Positions 10,681 through 22,770 of a DNA stretch of 64,000 nucleotides are shown in pieces. The stretch's first letter is position 1; each line of letters begins with the position of its first letter. Position numbers and translations under genes: made by a program. The notes under the pieces were generated by a model. That model was given only the letters and a program-made list of their open reading frames with translations. It was not told where the DNA came from and made no database searches. This DNA comes from Isochrysis galbana (Eukaryota; Haptophyta; Isochrysidales; Isochrysidaceae), in contig CM030935.1 of NCBI GenBank assembly GCA_018136815.1, positions 2,392,192 to 2,456,191 on the forward strand, in the 5' to 3' direction.

Positions 10681-10998
10681 CCTCTGACATTCCCTCCTCT
10701 CTCCTCCTCTCCCCTTCTCCCCTGTGCTGCTGTGTGTGTGCGCCCTTCCTCCGAGGAGGGAAGGACCAAGCAAGGAAGAAAAGGAGGGAGGGAGAAGGAA
10801 GGGAGTACTTACTACTCACATAATTCTCTCCCCCTCCCCTTCTAGTAGAGCCCTACTGCTCTTCCTCCTCCCTCCCTCCCTCTCTCTCACCTCCTCCACA
10901 CATTTTCATCTCTCTCCCACAATATCCTCGAGTTCCTCAACGCCGAAAGTACTATGAGTCACTTGCAGCGCCCTCCTCGCCTCCTCTCCCTGCGAAGC

Positions 10999-11216
<218 letters not shown>

Positions 11217-11542
11217 TCTCTCACTCGGAGAGCCGAGGTCGTACCGGTGAGATGATGGCAGAAGCATCCCCTCATAAAGAATGGAATAACAGAGAGGGGG
11301 AAACATAATAACAGGGAGGAGGATGAAGTATGAAATAACGGAGAGGGGAAAGCACAATAACAGGGAGGAGGGGGGAGGAGTACTTGAGAAGGCGCGGAAG
11401 GGAGCGAGAGCGGAAAGCGGGAGAGAGGAGGGAGAAAGGGAGAGGGGGAGGAGAGGGGGGGGGTCTTCCCTTCAGCTCCTCTCATTCTCGGGGAGAGGGA
11501 ACGGGGGAGGTGAGAGGGGGAGGGGGGGGGCTGACCGTCCGA

Positions 11543-13569
11543 ATGAGCGCATCCAGCTCCCTATCCTCCCTCCGTGAGCTATGGAACGCCGCGCAGCGCG
11601 AGTACATGGCATCCCACCGCCTGCGGCTGCACTCTACGAATGTGAGCGACGACTGGCTCTCGCGCTTCTACGGGCTCTCTCCTTCTCTCTCTCAGAGCTA
11701 CATCGACTGCGGCGCCATAGTGCGCGGACGAAGAGTTCGGTACATTCAGATCTGGGGCTCCAACGTACAGATGATTTGCGCCAACCTGCTCGCAATGGCT
11801 GACGGTTCGGAGGAGAGGGCAGACCTGCGCCCATTCACGTTCACTTTCGTGCGCGAGCCGCTGGGACACTACATCGCGGGCTTTTCAGAGAGAGCGAGCC
11901 GACTCGACGAGATGTTCAGGAATGGCACCTGGAAGCCCGCCAAAAGGGGCACCTTGGCATGCCCCTCGTACGCTTTCGACATCAGCATGCCGGCAGTCGA
12001 TCAAGCAGAGGCTTTCATTGAGGACACATTGTTCGGCCGGCTCTTCCGCTGTTATCCAGACATGGCTCTAGAGGATAGGAAGGTTTATCCCCAGACCACC
12101 TTTGTGCGGCATGGAATGCAGCGACATTCTTTAGAATACCCGAACGCTCAGGTCGACTTCATCTGCCAGTTTGAGCATTTGGATGAGGTGCTTGCGTGCT
12201 ACTCATGTGCCTTTGCAATTGGCTTCATTTGCGCGAGATGCCCAGCCCACGGTTAGCGATGGTGCACCGCCTACATCGGACCACCACGAGCATTCGTTCC
12301 TCACTCGTGGATCTAACGCCTTGAGCTACCATGCGTCCTCAGTGCTGGGAGGAGCTGAGAACTCGCGTTGAGGCTTTCACGCCGTACAAAGCGCACCCGT
12401 TTCTAGAGAGGAGCGACAAGGGCCGCACTATCAATCCAGGGTGGGACGAGGTTATCGGGCCATGGCAAACTCTCATCGATTCTGAACGCAAAGTTGCGTT
12501 ATGGATAGCCATGGAGGCAGAGGTATGCGCCCGCACAGATAATACCCAAGGAGTCTGGAGCCTGGCAGAGGAAGCTTTTGCTGTGTGGGCGAGCAAGTAG
12601 ATCCTCCCATCGCCATGCGTTCACGCCTGGCCGCAGCCAATGCACCGGCTGTACGAGACCACCATCTTTATATCGCCATGGAATCAGGTTCGCGCCAACG
12701 GCATACATCTGTGCCTCATCCTGTTGCCGGACTTCGTCTGCTTCGGATATCAAATGCCAATGCACTGCGAGAACAAGTTTAGGATCGCTGGGTGGAATAA
12801 CTGGCGGGAGGCTGTGGATTGTGGCTTCGACGTGAATGAGATCTGGCCCAAGCGTGCCGCGCAGACGGCCCCGTCTACCAACTTGCTACCTCCCTCGCCT
12901 CCTCCATCCCCGCTGCCGCCGGATTCCTTCCCACGCCCTTATATTTCCCCTCCGATACAGCTTGCACCTGCACTACATACCTTTAACCGGAGCTTCATCC
13001 ATCTCGATCCCAAGATTGGTCTTGGTGCCACGGCTTCAATGCCAAAAGTAGCCTTGTTCTGCTTGGTCTTCGCCTTTCTTATGTTGAGCATTGTGGTGCT
13101 TCTGCGAAGCATACCTTACGAGCACTGGCTAGCCCTTAGAGAACAGCTCGCCACATCGTCAAGGCGACGCCACTATTCCATGATAAAGGGTGAAGCGAAG
13201 CCCATGGAGCTTGCACCGGTGTACACAGAGGCATGCATCGCAGCTCTTGATCCAGATGGTATCGATCGGCGACCGTGCAAATCCGTCGCCCTACCATCAC
13301 CTGATGGGAAAGCTACGGTGTATTCGGACGGCACCATCGAGACTCCCTTGATCGCATCTTGCTCTTGCAGTGGGCGGCGAAGGGCTTCCGCCTCTGAGAA
13401 GATGCTGGACAGCGTTCAAGCCATCGAGGCTGTGGGGATCGACGACTCGAGCGCGATGCCAGCCTCGCTCGGGGAAGGAGATCAGCCAGCAACAGATCAT
13501 AGATGTTGCAATGAACAGTCGCCCCGGCATCTCACGTGGTCGATTAATCTCATCCCGCCCTTGGACTGA
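11543..13569 (+). CDS. Sulfotransferase-like protein, three exons, possibly fused to a membrane segment
   Basis: Exon 1 (11543-12187) carries FTFVREPLGHYIAGFSE and FICQFEHLDE, matching the PAPS-binding Arg/Ser segment and the later Glu-rich motif of type-2 carbohydrate sulfotransferases. Donor gtgctt at 12188 joins acceptor cctcag (ends 12342) in phase, adding CWEELRTRVEAFTP; donor gtatgc at 12523 joins a cag ending at 12636 (or 12687). Exon 3 has LPDFVCFGYQMP, like the family's C-terminal DF-x-x-FGY. The usual function would be transfer of sulfate to glycans in the Golgi. Exon 3 stays open to 13569 through a proline-rich stretch and a transmembrane segment starting at an ATG at 13039 (MPKVALFCLVFAFLMLSIVV). 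That membrane part could instead be a separate gene. Exon 1 starts at the first ATG after purine-rich repeat. Confidence 0.55.
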
Positions 13570-15206
13570 TGTGGGGCCTCTATGAGCTAACTGTCCGGGG
13601 ACATGAGCATGGCCGTGAGGAATTGCCTCAGCATCTTAACCTGTCGCTTTACATCATCAAGCCTTCTGATTGATGTCGGGCCTCCATGAGCTGATGCTAC
13701 ATTGCATCACCCAACACCAAAACCTTGCGAATATCCTCGCATGCACTGCGGCTATAAATTCTTCGTTCCTTCCGTGCATCTGCTACCTCTCATCGTTTCC
13801 AAGTTGCTTTTTGTATGCAAGTTGGTTCACAAGTGATGGCTGGAACACTCTACACTCTTTTCGTCATAAAGTCATGTACTTCGCCCACATGATGGCGTGC
13901 TGCACTCGCGCCCTGGCAATTTGAGCGATCACATCCATGTTTCTCTTTCTAGTATTAATGATGTTTGGTGAACCATGGTTGTTGCGGGGAGGGGGAGTCC
14001 GTCCCCGCGCCCGAGAGGTCGGTTCCCACCCTCTCGCTCTCGCCCGCTGGGGTCCTCCGAAGACCCGTTTCGGCCGAGGACCCACCTCAGCGGTCTTCTA
14101 GAGGTGGGGGAGAGCGGGAGAGCTGGGTTGAGCAAAAAAACTCTTGTTGATCCGGAGGCCCACATTTTTATCGTCGGACCGGGGGAAGATTTCCCCTCGT
14201 CTCTCTCCCCACTCGAATCCGAAGCAGAGCGATGGCGACCGACCCGCTTGATAGGCCGACCTTCGCTGCGGTCCAGCGAGAGCAAGGCACCTACACCTAC
14301 ACCTACACCTACACGTAGCATACTGCTTTCTACACCTCCACTCCCCCGGCCCTTCCGTCCCCGCTGCATCAGGCGGCTCCCCCCGTGCACTACTCGGGGG
14401 ATAGGGGTGAAGGGGCTTAGTAATGGTCCGGTGGCCCGCCCCCCCCCCCGGGTGATCCGTTCCCCCCTTCCTCCTCTGCCTACCGGGCTGGTGGCGGTGG
14501 CGGCTGTGGAGATGGACTGTTCCCAGGATCCGGGTAAGGCTCCTGAGACTCCATCCTTGGCAACCCACGCGTCCGTAGGCGGCCTATCGACTTGGGTAGC
14601 GGGTGAAGATACTTGGGAAGGCTTGGGCACGGGTGCAGTGGTGACGGGGTCCGCGCGCGGCGGCGAGGGCGAATTTTGCGGTGCAGAGGGTGGTGATGGG
14701 TCCATAGGAACAGATTGAATCAATCTCTAGTGGGTGATTTCTAGCGAGAGACCACACACAAGGCAGTAGGGGCTCAAGGGTACGAGGGGTCACGGTACGG
14801 CTTCGATCGCAGAGCGCTGCGACGGCTGCTGGGTACGTACGAAGACACGCCACACCACTTTCTAACATAAACAAGGGCAACACGTAATAAACACGGGAGC
14901 GAAAGCCAGGGTGGGTGAACAGAGAGAGCAAAGAAGGAACCAATTGGCCAGAAGAGAACTCGTCGTCTCGTCGTCCTAGAGAAGGATTGCACACAGAAAA
15001 GGCGCGAAAGGGATTCATCCATGCTTAGTGAAGATCCTACAAGATTCACCGGCGAATAGCGTCTCAACGCGAGCACAGCGGCGTGCACTTTACCTATAGC
15101 TTTTCGTAGCTTAGCCATGGAGTAGCTGGTAGACTTAAAAAGTCTAGAAGCTTACAGAGGTGTTAGACTTACAGAGTCTAGACGCTTGAGGTTCTTGAGG
15201 GTGTAC
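13570..15206. other. Repeat-rich intergenic region
   Basis: About 14288-14455 contains four CCTACA units, then gtagcatactgctttctaca and a C-rich stretch ending near ggtccggtggcccgccc. The same order is found at 50530-50785, so it is a dispersed repeat. Long overlapping open frames on both strands across 13930-14720 have no recognisable domain. Near 15135-15185 the motif agacttanagagtctaga occurs twice. No gene is supported. Confidence 0.4.
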
Positions 15207-15482
15207 TTTAGCAAGCAAGATGCTCACAGCGCGGCCAAGTAGGCACGCGTGACGTCAACGACGACATCAACAGGCCTGCCCGGACCCCACACTCTGAACC
15301 AGGCCTCAGGTAGCGCACCGAGGCCGGACCCCGGAAACCGAAGAAAAAGGAAAGAAGGGGGGCAGGGGAAGAGGTGGAGGGAGGGAAGATAAGGGCGGTG
15401 TGAATAGAGAAAGGGAGTCCCGTAATCAGTAGGTGTGTAGCCCCGAATCTTCAGAAGTTTTTTTTTAGCAAGCAAGATGCTC
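15207..15482 (+). mobile_element. SINE-like retroposon with 19-bp target-site duplication and oligo-T end
   Basis: The 19-mer tttagcaagcaagatgctc occurs at 15207-15225 and again at 15464-15482. Between the copies lie 238 bp that end in about ten Ts. Perfect direct repeats of this length are the signature of target-primed insertion. The body matches 4063-4260 on the reverse strand. There is no coding capacity. Ending in oligo-T rather than oligo-A is known for some plant SINEs, such as the Au family; assigning this family to RNA polymerase III is inference. Confidence 0.75.
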
Positions 15483-15540
15483 GCTACTTCCTTGGTCTTC
15501 ATCGACACGTGCTTACTACTCCCTTGATCTCCATGCCTGG

Positions 15541-15933
15541 GTGATCAGTACAGGCCTGCAGCTGCCCCTGGCGACCCCCAGAGGCTCCTGGAGGCCAGCT
15601 CAGGAGCGGCAGCGGAGGCTGGGCTGGGCCCTGGCCTCCCCTGCCTCTCCCTTTGTGGCGCTCCTGGGCCTCAGGGACCCCCACTCTGCATCTGTCTGCA
15701 TGTCGAACAGGGGGGGAGGGGGGGTTGGAGCGATGGGCTGGCCACGACAGGCCATCACGCGCGAGGCAGGCGAGCCTGCCACTGAGTGAGAGAGTAGGTC
15801 AACAAGGCAGTGGGCTCCTGGCAAGCCATCAGGCATGCCAGGAGCATGGGTGGTTCCTCCCCCATGGCAGGGGAGGAGTGGAGAGGGCGGGGGCTCGTGC
15901 CCCCCCATGGGCGAACTAAGTATAAACTTAGTT
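15541..15933 (+). repeat. Palindrome-ended dispersed repeat, diverged copy
   Basis: This copy ends at 15914-15933 in AACTAAGT-ATAA-ACTTAGTT, a perfect 8-bp inverted repeat with a 4-nt loop. Immediately before it are ggggctcgtgccccc, gcaggggaggagtgg and aagccatcaggcatgccagg, the shared blocks of the family. The left two-thirds are diverged from the copies at 31.7, 38.7 and 49.6 kb. Apparent proteins in it are shadows of the repeat. Confidence 0.75.
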
Positions 15934-16736
15934 GGCCGACTACGGCACGATGCATGCGGGCGGCCACAGCGATTGGCGTGGCTACTAGGGCGGCATGTTT
16001 GGATATGGTGCCTGGCTGGTGAGGCGGCATTGTGCATTGTATCTCAGTGGATGGCGGTAGTGGGAGCGGGGTGAGAGTGTGGGGCTTAGGCGATGGCGAG
16101 CGCAATACCGGAGTGGTGTGAGTCACTAGTAGCGTAGCGGACGGACACCTTCAAGAATATTTTTGTAAAAGTAGGTTGTAGCGTGGATAGTGGGTAGTGG
16201 GTCCATGGTCCATGGTCCATAGTAGCCGCATGTGCGGGCCGCATGTGCGGTAAGCTAAACCGTCGCACGGCGCATAGCAACAGGCCGACCCCGTGCGCAG
16301 ATCACTACTACGAGCCCGACGCGTCCGAAGAGTCAGACGACGAACTCGATACTGGCCGTCCACCCACCCTCCACCCAACTACTTACCAACCAGTCCACCA
16401 CGTCCAATGGGGAAATAGATGAAGGATGAAGGACGATGGATATGGAAAGGTAGAGAGCGCCGTACCCGTTGCATGTGCAAGCCTCGATCTGCTTTTTTTT
16501 CAAATTATCAAAACTATCACAACCTATACAAACAACAATAGATAGATGCTCACTACGTATGGTTGCATCACAATTGCAACTGAGCAGCAATACCTCTCTG
16601 CCACAAAATGCCAAGAATCTACCGCTCACTACCACAAATATACCGCACATCAGAGCACATAGTGAACGCAACTTATATACAATACCAGAGCAAGATATGA
16701 ATGATCAATTCACCTCTCTTCCGTAGGTCACGATGA
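15934..16736. other. Intergenic DNA with short direct repeats
   Basis: Triplicated tccatgg at about 16201-16225 and a doubled gccgcatgtgcgg at 16224-16250 are visible. AT-rich DNA (16490-16700) lies next to the 3' end of the minus-strand gene that follows. No gene is supported. Confidence 0.4.
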
Positions 16737-17951
16737 TCATGAAGTTTCTGTGCCTTTGCCTCCGGCCAACACGTTGTACAACCCGCTCGTGACGCTAGTA
16801 AGCCCACTTAGCAGCCCCGCGCCACCTCGTCCAGAGCTATGTTCGTTTAAGGACACAGACTCGCCCCTTTGTTCTTCCGTGACGCTCAAGAATCTTTCAA
16901 GCTGCGTCGTCAATTCGGCTAGGGAGCCTTCCTGGACAGAAGGGCATCGAGTATGGTGCTCTGCACCACCGACGATGCAAGCAGCGCTATGTTCCCAAGA
17001 AGCCATCGCCTCAGCCGTAGCCACAATTTGCTCTTCATAGATGCAGCAGTCCGCCAAGCGTGGCTTTGCAAGCATCTGTTTGATCAACCGCTCGGTCGGC
17101 GACACATGCACCGTCACACAAGTGGTAGCGAGCAGTAGTGGCGCGTCTCCTGCGCCTAGTGTCTGCACGGCAAGATCACACTTGGCGACGAGATGAGGGG
17201 CTGCAGGTCGCAGGTCCAAGCGGAACGCCGACGAGGTGGCCACCACGCACGTGTGAAGGCTAGGCTCCAGCCAAGCGGCTTGAAGACTGGCGATAGGCTC
17301 TGCAAGCAAGCTTTGGTTCGCTACACGCCAGAGCATCTCCACCTCCGCAGGTGAGGTTGAAGCCTCGTGGCGTGAGTACTCCTCGCGGATCGCGCTGGGC
17401 TCTGTAAGTGGTGCTGATGCCCTCTCTGAAAGTAACGTGTACTCCATCCGATCAAGCTCGGTCTCAAGAGTGTAACGGGCAAGGTCAGGCTTGTCGTGCA
17501 CGTAGGCCTCAAGCTCAGCGAATGTGCGCGAGCGCAAGTCTGCCTCGATGCCATCGAGCACATCCGGGTCGATGAGCCTCTCGATGTATGACTTAAGGCT
17601 AGCATAGAAAACTCTGGCCTCGCTGCTCGCCTGGGGCGCGCCCTCGGGCGGTAGCGGCTGTGGTAGCGGCCGGATGGCCATGCTCCTAGCTGGCTTGGCA
17701 GCTGCGCGCTGCTTCTCCTCACGCTCGGCGGTGGCCTCGGCGAGGAGCGCATCGAGCCCGTCCATCCAGAGTGGGACGGGTGAGCTGCGGAGCGTGCGAG
17801 GCGATGGGTGTCGCGCCGCAGGAAGGGGATTAGGGAGCAGAGGGGTGAGTGGGGGCAGCAGCAGCTCGCTCCTGCTGGCGCCGAGGTGGGACAACAACAA
17901 GAGCGAGCGAGAGATGTCCTGGAAGACATCGGATCTAGAGGGATCAGGCAT
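16737..17951 (-). CDS. Hypothetical protein, 404 residues
   Basis: A single uninterrupted frame with an ATG at 17951. A second ATG at 17765 (MDGLDALLAEATAEREEKQR) may be the true start because the first 62 residues are low complexity. The central part has amphipathic, charged helices (FYASLKSYIERLIDPDVLDG, TFAELEAYVHDKPDLARY) and looks like genuine globular protein. The C-terminus is glycine-rich (GLLSGLTSVTSGLYNVLAGG). I do not recognise the family. It is transcribed divergently from the coiled-coil gene at 18475, about 520 bp away. Confidence 0.6.
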   Translation of the reverse strand: MPDPSRSDVFQDISRSLLLLSHLGASRSELLLPPLTPLLPNPLPAARHPSPRTLRSSPVPLWMDGLDALLAEATAEREEKQRAAAKPARSMAIRPLPQPLPPEGAPQASSEARVFYASLKSYIERLIDPDVLDGIEADLRSRTFAELEAYVHDKPDLARYTLETELDRMEYTLLSERASAPLTEPSAIREEYSRHEASTSPAEVEMLWRVANQSLLAEPIASLQAAWLEPSLHTCVVATSSAFRLDLRPAAPHLVAKCDLAVQTLGAGDAPLLLATTCVTVHVSPTERLIKQMLAKPRLADCCIYEEQIVATAEAMASWEHSAACIVGGAEHHTRCPSVQEGSLAELTTQLERFLSVTEEQRGESVSLNEHSSGRGGAGLLSGLTSVTSGLYNVLAGGKGTETS

Positions 17952-18474
17952 TTTACAATAATAATTGTTGACTAGTGTTAAAATATCGCCTTGGAACCAA
18001 CGCCCCCCCGATAGCTATCGATGGCAGAGCGTGCAGCGTGCAGCATCAGCCACACCCTTTTTACTATAAAACTCTTCCCGCTCGTCTCGCTCCCTACCGG
18101 TCCGGGGGTGGGGGAGGGGCGGAGGCGTGTGGCGGGAGAGAGGACCGCTGGTGGGGAGACGAGAGGGAAGAAGACCGAGAGGAGAGAGGGAGGAGAGAGA
18201 GGAGAGGGAGAGGAAAAGGAGAGAGAGAGGAGGAGGAGGAGGAGAGGGAGAGGAGAGAGAGCGGGGCGGGGCACTGCTGGTGGGCAGACAAGAGGGAACA
18301 AGACCAAGAGGAGAGGGGGAGGAGAGAGAGGAGAGGGGGAGGGAGAAGAGAGAAAGAGAGAGTAGGAGGAGGAGAGGGAGAGGAGAAAGAGCGGGGCGCG
18401 GCAGGGTAGGGAGGTAGGGAGGTAGGGAGAGAGAGAGAAACGAGCCTGAGGGCGCTGACGAACCTCCAATCCAG

Positions 18475-20043
18475 ATGCCTTTGCTCACCTCTTCCGACAT
18501 AGCGAAGGAGCGGATGGAGGAGGACGCTGTGATGGGAATGGCTGAACTCGAGCGGCTGACTGCTTCCTCTCGCGCTCAGCTGCACGAAGCTCTGCTCAAC
18601 ATCCTGCAGTCCCAGGCGGCTGGGCCCGGCGTCAATCTCTCAATGGCCACACGTGCCACGATGGGCAAACGTGGCATCTCGCAGCTTGAGAGCGCCAAGG
18701 GAACGCTTGACATTGCGGCAGACCTAGCGACGCTCGTGCTTGGGAGGATGCGCGCAACCCTCACAGAGCTGGCCGAGGCGCACGCGCTCAAGGCGGATGC
18801 CCTGGCGCGCGCCAGCGCGGCGGAGGCACTCTCAGCAAACGCGGTATCGCAGGCTAAGGAACGAGTGGCCGCACAGAACGCTGAGCTCAAGGCCGCCAAG
18901 CAGGCCGCCGAGAAGGCTGCAGCAGATGCGCATGCACTCACCTGCGACGCTGAATCTCGTGCAGAGGAAGCGATGGCAATGCGATCTAAGGCCTTGCGCG
19001 AGCTGGATGAGCTACGAGCGGCGGCGGCGGCGAGCGAGCGTGCCCGAGGCGAATCAGATGCCCGTCGACAATCTCTCGCCGAACAGCTGGATCGAGAGCG
19101 GTCGGTGCTCGCCCGGCTCGCTGCCGAGAACCTACTATTCGTCAAACGACTTCAACAGGTGTGTCTAGGCAACCGCCACTCGGATGATCGCCATGCCGAA
19201 ACAAACTGCGCAGCCTTCCCTACCGCATAAGTATAGTGTTTTTCTTACTCCTCCTAACCATTTTTGCACTTGCGGATACAGTCAGAATCGGAACGTGCTC
19301 GAGCCGAACGCGAGCGCACGGAACTTCAGACACGCTGGCGCGAGCAGACGGAAGAATGGTTTCGCAGGGCGACGGACGAGCTCCAGGCACAGCTGCTTTC
19401 AGACTGGGGGGCCTCTCACACCGTTGAATTGGAGCTACAGGCGCTTCGCGATCAAATGGCTACAGCAGAGAGCAAGCACGAAGAACATGTGAGAGCAGCA
19501 CATGAGGCCAAGTCTGACTTGCACAGCAAACTCAAGGCAAAAGAGACAGAGTTGGCCGATGCGACCTCACAACTGCTGGAGGCGCGCGAGCACCTTGGCC
19601 TTTTGCAGGCGGACGCGAAGCGGCGTGAGCATGATGAGGCTACCATGCGGGCCCAGCTGGAGGTGGCCCGCGCCCAGCTTCATGAAGCTAAGAGCCATGA
19701 ATCTGCACTCCGCACGACGTCAGAGGCTGCGCGGGCTGAGGCTGCGCGACTCGAAGAGCGTGCCATCCGCGATGAGCAAGTGGCCGATGCGCTTCGGGCA
19801 TCTCTTCGCGAGGCGGAGGAGAAGCTGCGGGTGACTAAAGCTGTCTCAGAGCGCGCGCGGGCTGAAGTTGCGCAAGAACACGGTGCATTGCTGGAGGCTG
19901 AGGCGAAGCTCGGAGTCCTCACTCAGGACAACAAGCGATTATGCGAGCGGCTGGATGCCGCAGAACAAGAGAAATTAGTAATCATGCGCTCGATGACGAA
20001 ATCCACTACCGGAGTCCCTGCGCCCGTTTTGCCAGTGGCGTAA
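18475..20043 (+). CDS. Coiled-coil protein, two exons
   Basis: Exon 1 is 18475-19158 and exon 2 is 19282-20043. The 123-nt intron (gtgtgt to atacag) is phase 0 and both sides read as continuous alpha-helical heptads. The spliced product is 481 residues. From about residue 75 it is Ala/Glu/Arg/Lys-rich coiled coil almost to the end. The N-terminal 70 residues (ERMEEDAVMGMAELERLTAS) are less repetitive and may carry the specific function. No catalytic motif is seen. Such proteins often work in cytoskeleton, basal bodies or trafficking, but the sequence does not decide. GA-rich repeats (18170-18440) lie just upstream. Confidence 0.75.
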
Positions 20044-20551
20044 ATCACTTGCGCCGACAATGAAGGCTGAGAGGGCTGTCATTTTCTTGTGATCTAGCAA
20101 AGCGTTGTGCTGCTACCGTTCGGTGCGTCTTCGCGCGCATGCTATTTGTTGAGGTACCGCATCTTTGCATCTAGATCAAGGCGCGGAAACAAGCACGTGG
20201 AGTCGCCCCTAGCTAAAAAAACATCTCAAGATTCTGGCTATTCCACTTGCCTATTGCCTATTGCTAGCTCTAGCTAGCTACGGGAAACCCTATCGCACAC
20301 ACGGTGCTGACTCACGCCATTGTCAAACCACAAAAAATCTGAATGATTCTGGGCTTGGGCTAGCACCGTATTGCTATGGACTTGGTACCCGTTACCTGCT
20401 CCCTGCTCCTATTCCTACCGACACCGCCCTTATTTCTAACCCCACGGAAGCATGCGCGGCCCCGTCGCCGCCATGCGTTTTGTCCTCGAGCTTCGTCTCA
20501 TCGAATGAGACGATGCGCCACTCCTCTCCGATATTGTATAGTATCTCTGGC
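20044..20551. other. Intergenic DNA, nothing recognised
   Basis: This is 3' flank of the coiled-coil gene followed by mixed sequence with an AT-rich patch at 20210-20345. No coding exon, tRNA or clear repeat is supported. Confidence 0.4.
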
Positions 20552-21446
20552 TCACGTGGCACCCCCTCGTCGTTCAGATCGTTGGTCGTTGGCGTCGAAG
20601 ACCTCGTTCCTCCGCCCGATGCCGGTCTCGATGACGGCGGCGCCCACATTGTCGTAGTGCTGCCTGTAATTGCCATGCTTGTCCCACACTGCCCTATTCG
20701 AATCTAGTAGTCGTTGGTTTCCGGTGCGGCACCCGTGGTCTTTGAGGACGTGTCGATAGTACCAGTGAAGCCACTTTGTCTCGTCCCACGCAGGTCGACC
20801 CGTAGCGTCACAAATCACAAACGGCCTTGCCGTCCTGGTACTTGAAGAACTCGGCGGCGGCGACGTGGCCGGTGAGCAGCCGCTTCCCGTAGTCAAGCAC
20901 GGTCTCGCGATAGACCGGGACTTTGCATCGCCGCAAGTTTTTGATGAACAGCATCACCTCCTCCTCGAGTCCTCGAGGTCTGGCGGGTAGCTGACCGGCC
21001 GCCCCATCGTTGCAGGCACGTCGCGCTTGTTCTTCAGCGCCGCTTTGATTGAGTTGCGCGAGAATGCGAGCTTCTCGCCGCAGATGCGCTTCGCCGACTC
21101 CAAGATCTCATCCATTCCACGTACGCGCTTCTGGCCCTTTGCCCGCTCCACGCACCCTTGCCACGCACGAAGCTGGAATGTGAAGGCCATCGCGCGGCCG
21201 GCCGGGATTGTCGGGCGGTTCGTCGTCATCCGATGGATAAGCGTCGACCTCGAGACCCATGGGCACATCCCCGCCCATCTCCTCCGGCTCCAAGCCATCG
21301 GGGGCCACCGCGATGGTGGGGGCCATGTGGGCACGTCTTCGCGGGTGCTTCCCCCCGCCGCTTAAGAGATACACGAGGGCTCTCCGCTGGAATCGCGTTC
21401 GGGCGACAAGCTCGCGGCATTCACTTAAACAGCACGATTTATCCAA
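20552..21446 (-). pseudogene. pogo/Tigger-like transposase, N-terminal half, frameshifted
   Basis: Read on the minus strand, three pieces in different frames follow in family order. First KRICGEKLAFSRNSIKAALK and VPATMGRPVSYPPDLE, a helix-turn-helix region. Then LEEEVMLFIKNLRRCKVPVY ending ETVLDYGKRLLTG, the CENP-B-type DNA-binding region (about 20960-20810). Then WDETKWLHWYYRHVLKDHG and NYRQHYDNVGAAVIETGI, the linker before the DDE domain. Two frame changes are needed, so it is broken. The DDE catalytic half is missing here but a related one lies at 60572-61717. Confidence 0.6.
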
Positions 21447-21611
21447 TATCGCGGGGTTTGCACAACGTGTCGAGATGAAGCGGAGCGGAGGGGACGGGAG
21501 GGCGATCTCGCCCTCGCCAGGGGGGGAGGGGGCTGAGAGTCCCGGAGGGGCGGCGAAGAGAGCGGAACGCCAGACTTTACCAATGTCAGATTTTTGGCAA
21601 CGAGGGGTAGA

Positions 21612-22770
21612 CTAGCCGTCCCGTTGTCCCCAGCGCAATGGTTGCGAAAGCTCTAGGCCCAGGCCAATACTTGTAGTAAAACTCGCCCAAACTTGCGGGC
21701 CAAACTTGCGGGATTCTTGCAACAGCCCGCCCAAACTTGTAGCCACACCGTTGGTGGAACAGCTATCACGCACAAGACAAACAATGCGGCTTGGATCGAG
21801 GTTAATGGATCGGAAGGTGCTCGCAATGTGACGAAAAAGTCCCACGCCATCCATATGCTTCTCGACGGTACTCAAGCAGAGCAGGCGGTTGCCAATCGCA
21901 CTGAAGCCAGCGTCTACAAAACGACCGCAAATGGCCATCGCCTCGCCCATGCGCGTCGTGCCGTCGAAACTGATCGTCAGGAACTGCCCAGCCGTCTCCT
22001 TCTGAATGAGCTGCTTCTCCTTGTTCTCAATTTTAGGAATGAACGCCTTCAGATGTGAAGAATCTGTTAGCGACCGGCCACCCTTCTCGAACAACTTCCT
22101 AAGCCGCCCACGGATCCTCTCAATCGGAATGCCACTCTCAAGGCACACCTCCACTACCTCCCAACGAAAGGCGACGGTCTCTCCCTCGATGGTGCTGCCC
22201 GCCTCGTCGGGATTGTCCTTGTAGTAATCGTCCATGAAAGCCTTGCGCTCGTCCTTGGCTTCCTCCGCCTTGCGGTACGCGATCTTGTTAGCCTTGTGCT
22301 TGTTGGAGTTCACGTGACCCTTGACGATGGTGAAGAGCAACGAGACTTCTTCTTTACATGCCCGGCAGAAGAGCTTCGAGGCGGCGACCGTGAATGTGTC
22401 NNNNNNNNNNNNNNNNNNNNNNNNNNNNNNNNNNNNNNNNNNNNNNNNNNNNNNNNNNNNNNNNNNNNNNNNNNNNNNNNNNNNNNNNNNNNNNNNNNNN
22501 TATATGGCCAGTTTACGTAGTTGTGGGCCGCAGGGGCTACGTATATGGAACGGGTTGACATGCGCACGCACGGCGTATCCGCGGGGGGACCGATGCACAT
22601 CGCGCCGTGCCCATGCACGGCGTGCACCGATGTGATTAGCGAAGAAGCTTTGACGGCGTCTCTCTCTTATAATTTTAACAAGATCTAATGTTAAACAACT
22701 ACAATACAACTGTGGACATTTGATCGCTCAATTCTACTGATGTCCCACTATTGACGGAACGACACCTTCC
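21612..22770 (-). mobile_element. hAT-like transposase N-terminal fragment with element end, interrupted by gap
   Basis: On the minus strand from about 22400 to 21745 the frame reads KLFCRACKEEVSLLF, then HVNSNKHKAN (a BED-type C-x2-C ... H-x4-H zinc finger), then long helices and QFLTISFDGTTRMGEAMAI, typical of the start of an RNase-H-like hAT core. It breaks off at about 21745 into caaacttg-rich DNA shared with 8800-8930. To the right of the N-gap (22401-22500) is the ~265-bp element end shared with 10213-10490. The gap interrupts the element, so its integrity cannot be judged. Confidence 0.55.
22401..22500. other. Assembly gap (100 N)
   Basis: One hundred Ns of conventional length, inside a repeated hAT-like element. 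A break at a repeat suggests assembly collapse, so true length and contiguity are unknown. Confidence 0.95.

Noticed and set aside
13929-14723. Overlapping 264- and 247-codon frames on opposite strands
   Set aside because: GC-rich repeat DNA shared with 50.5 kb; no domain, and both strands are equally open.
18576-19145. 189-codon serine/alanine-rich minus frame
   Set aside because: Shadow antisense to the coiled-coil gene, whose intron phases and heptads are consistent.
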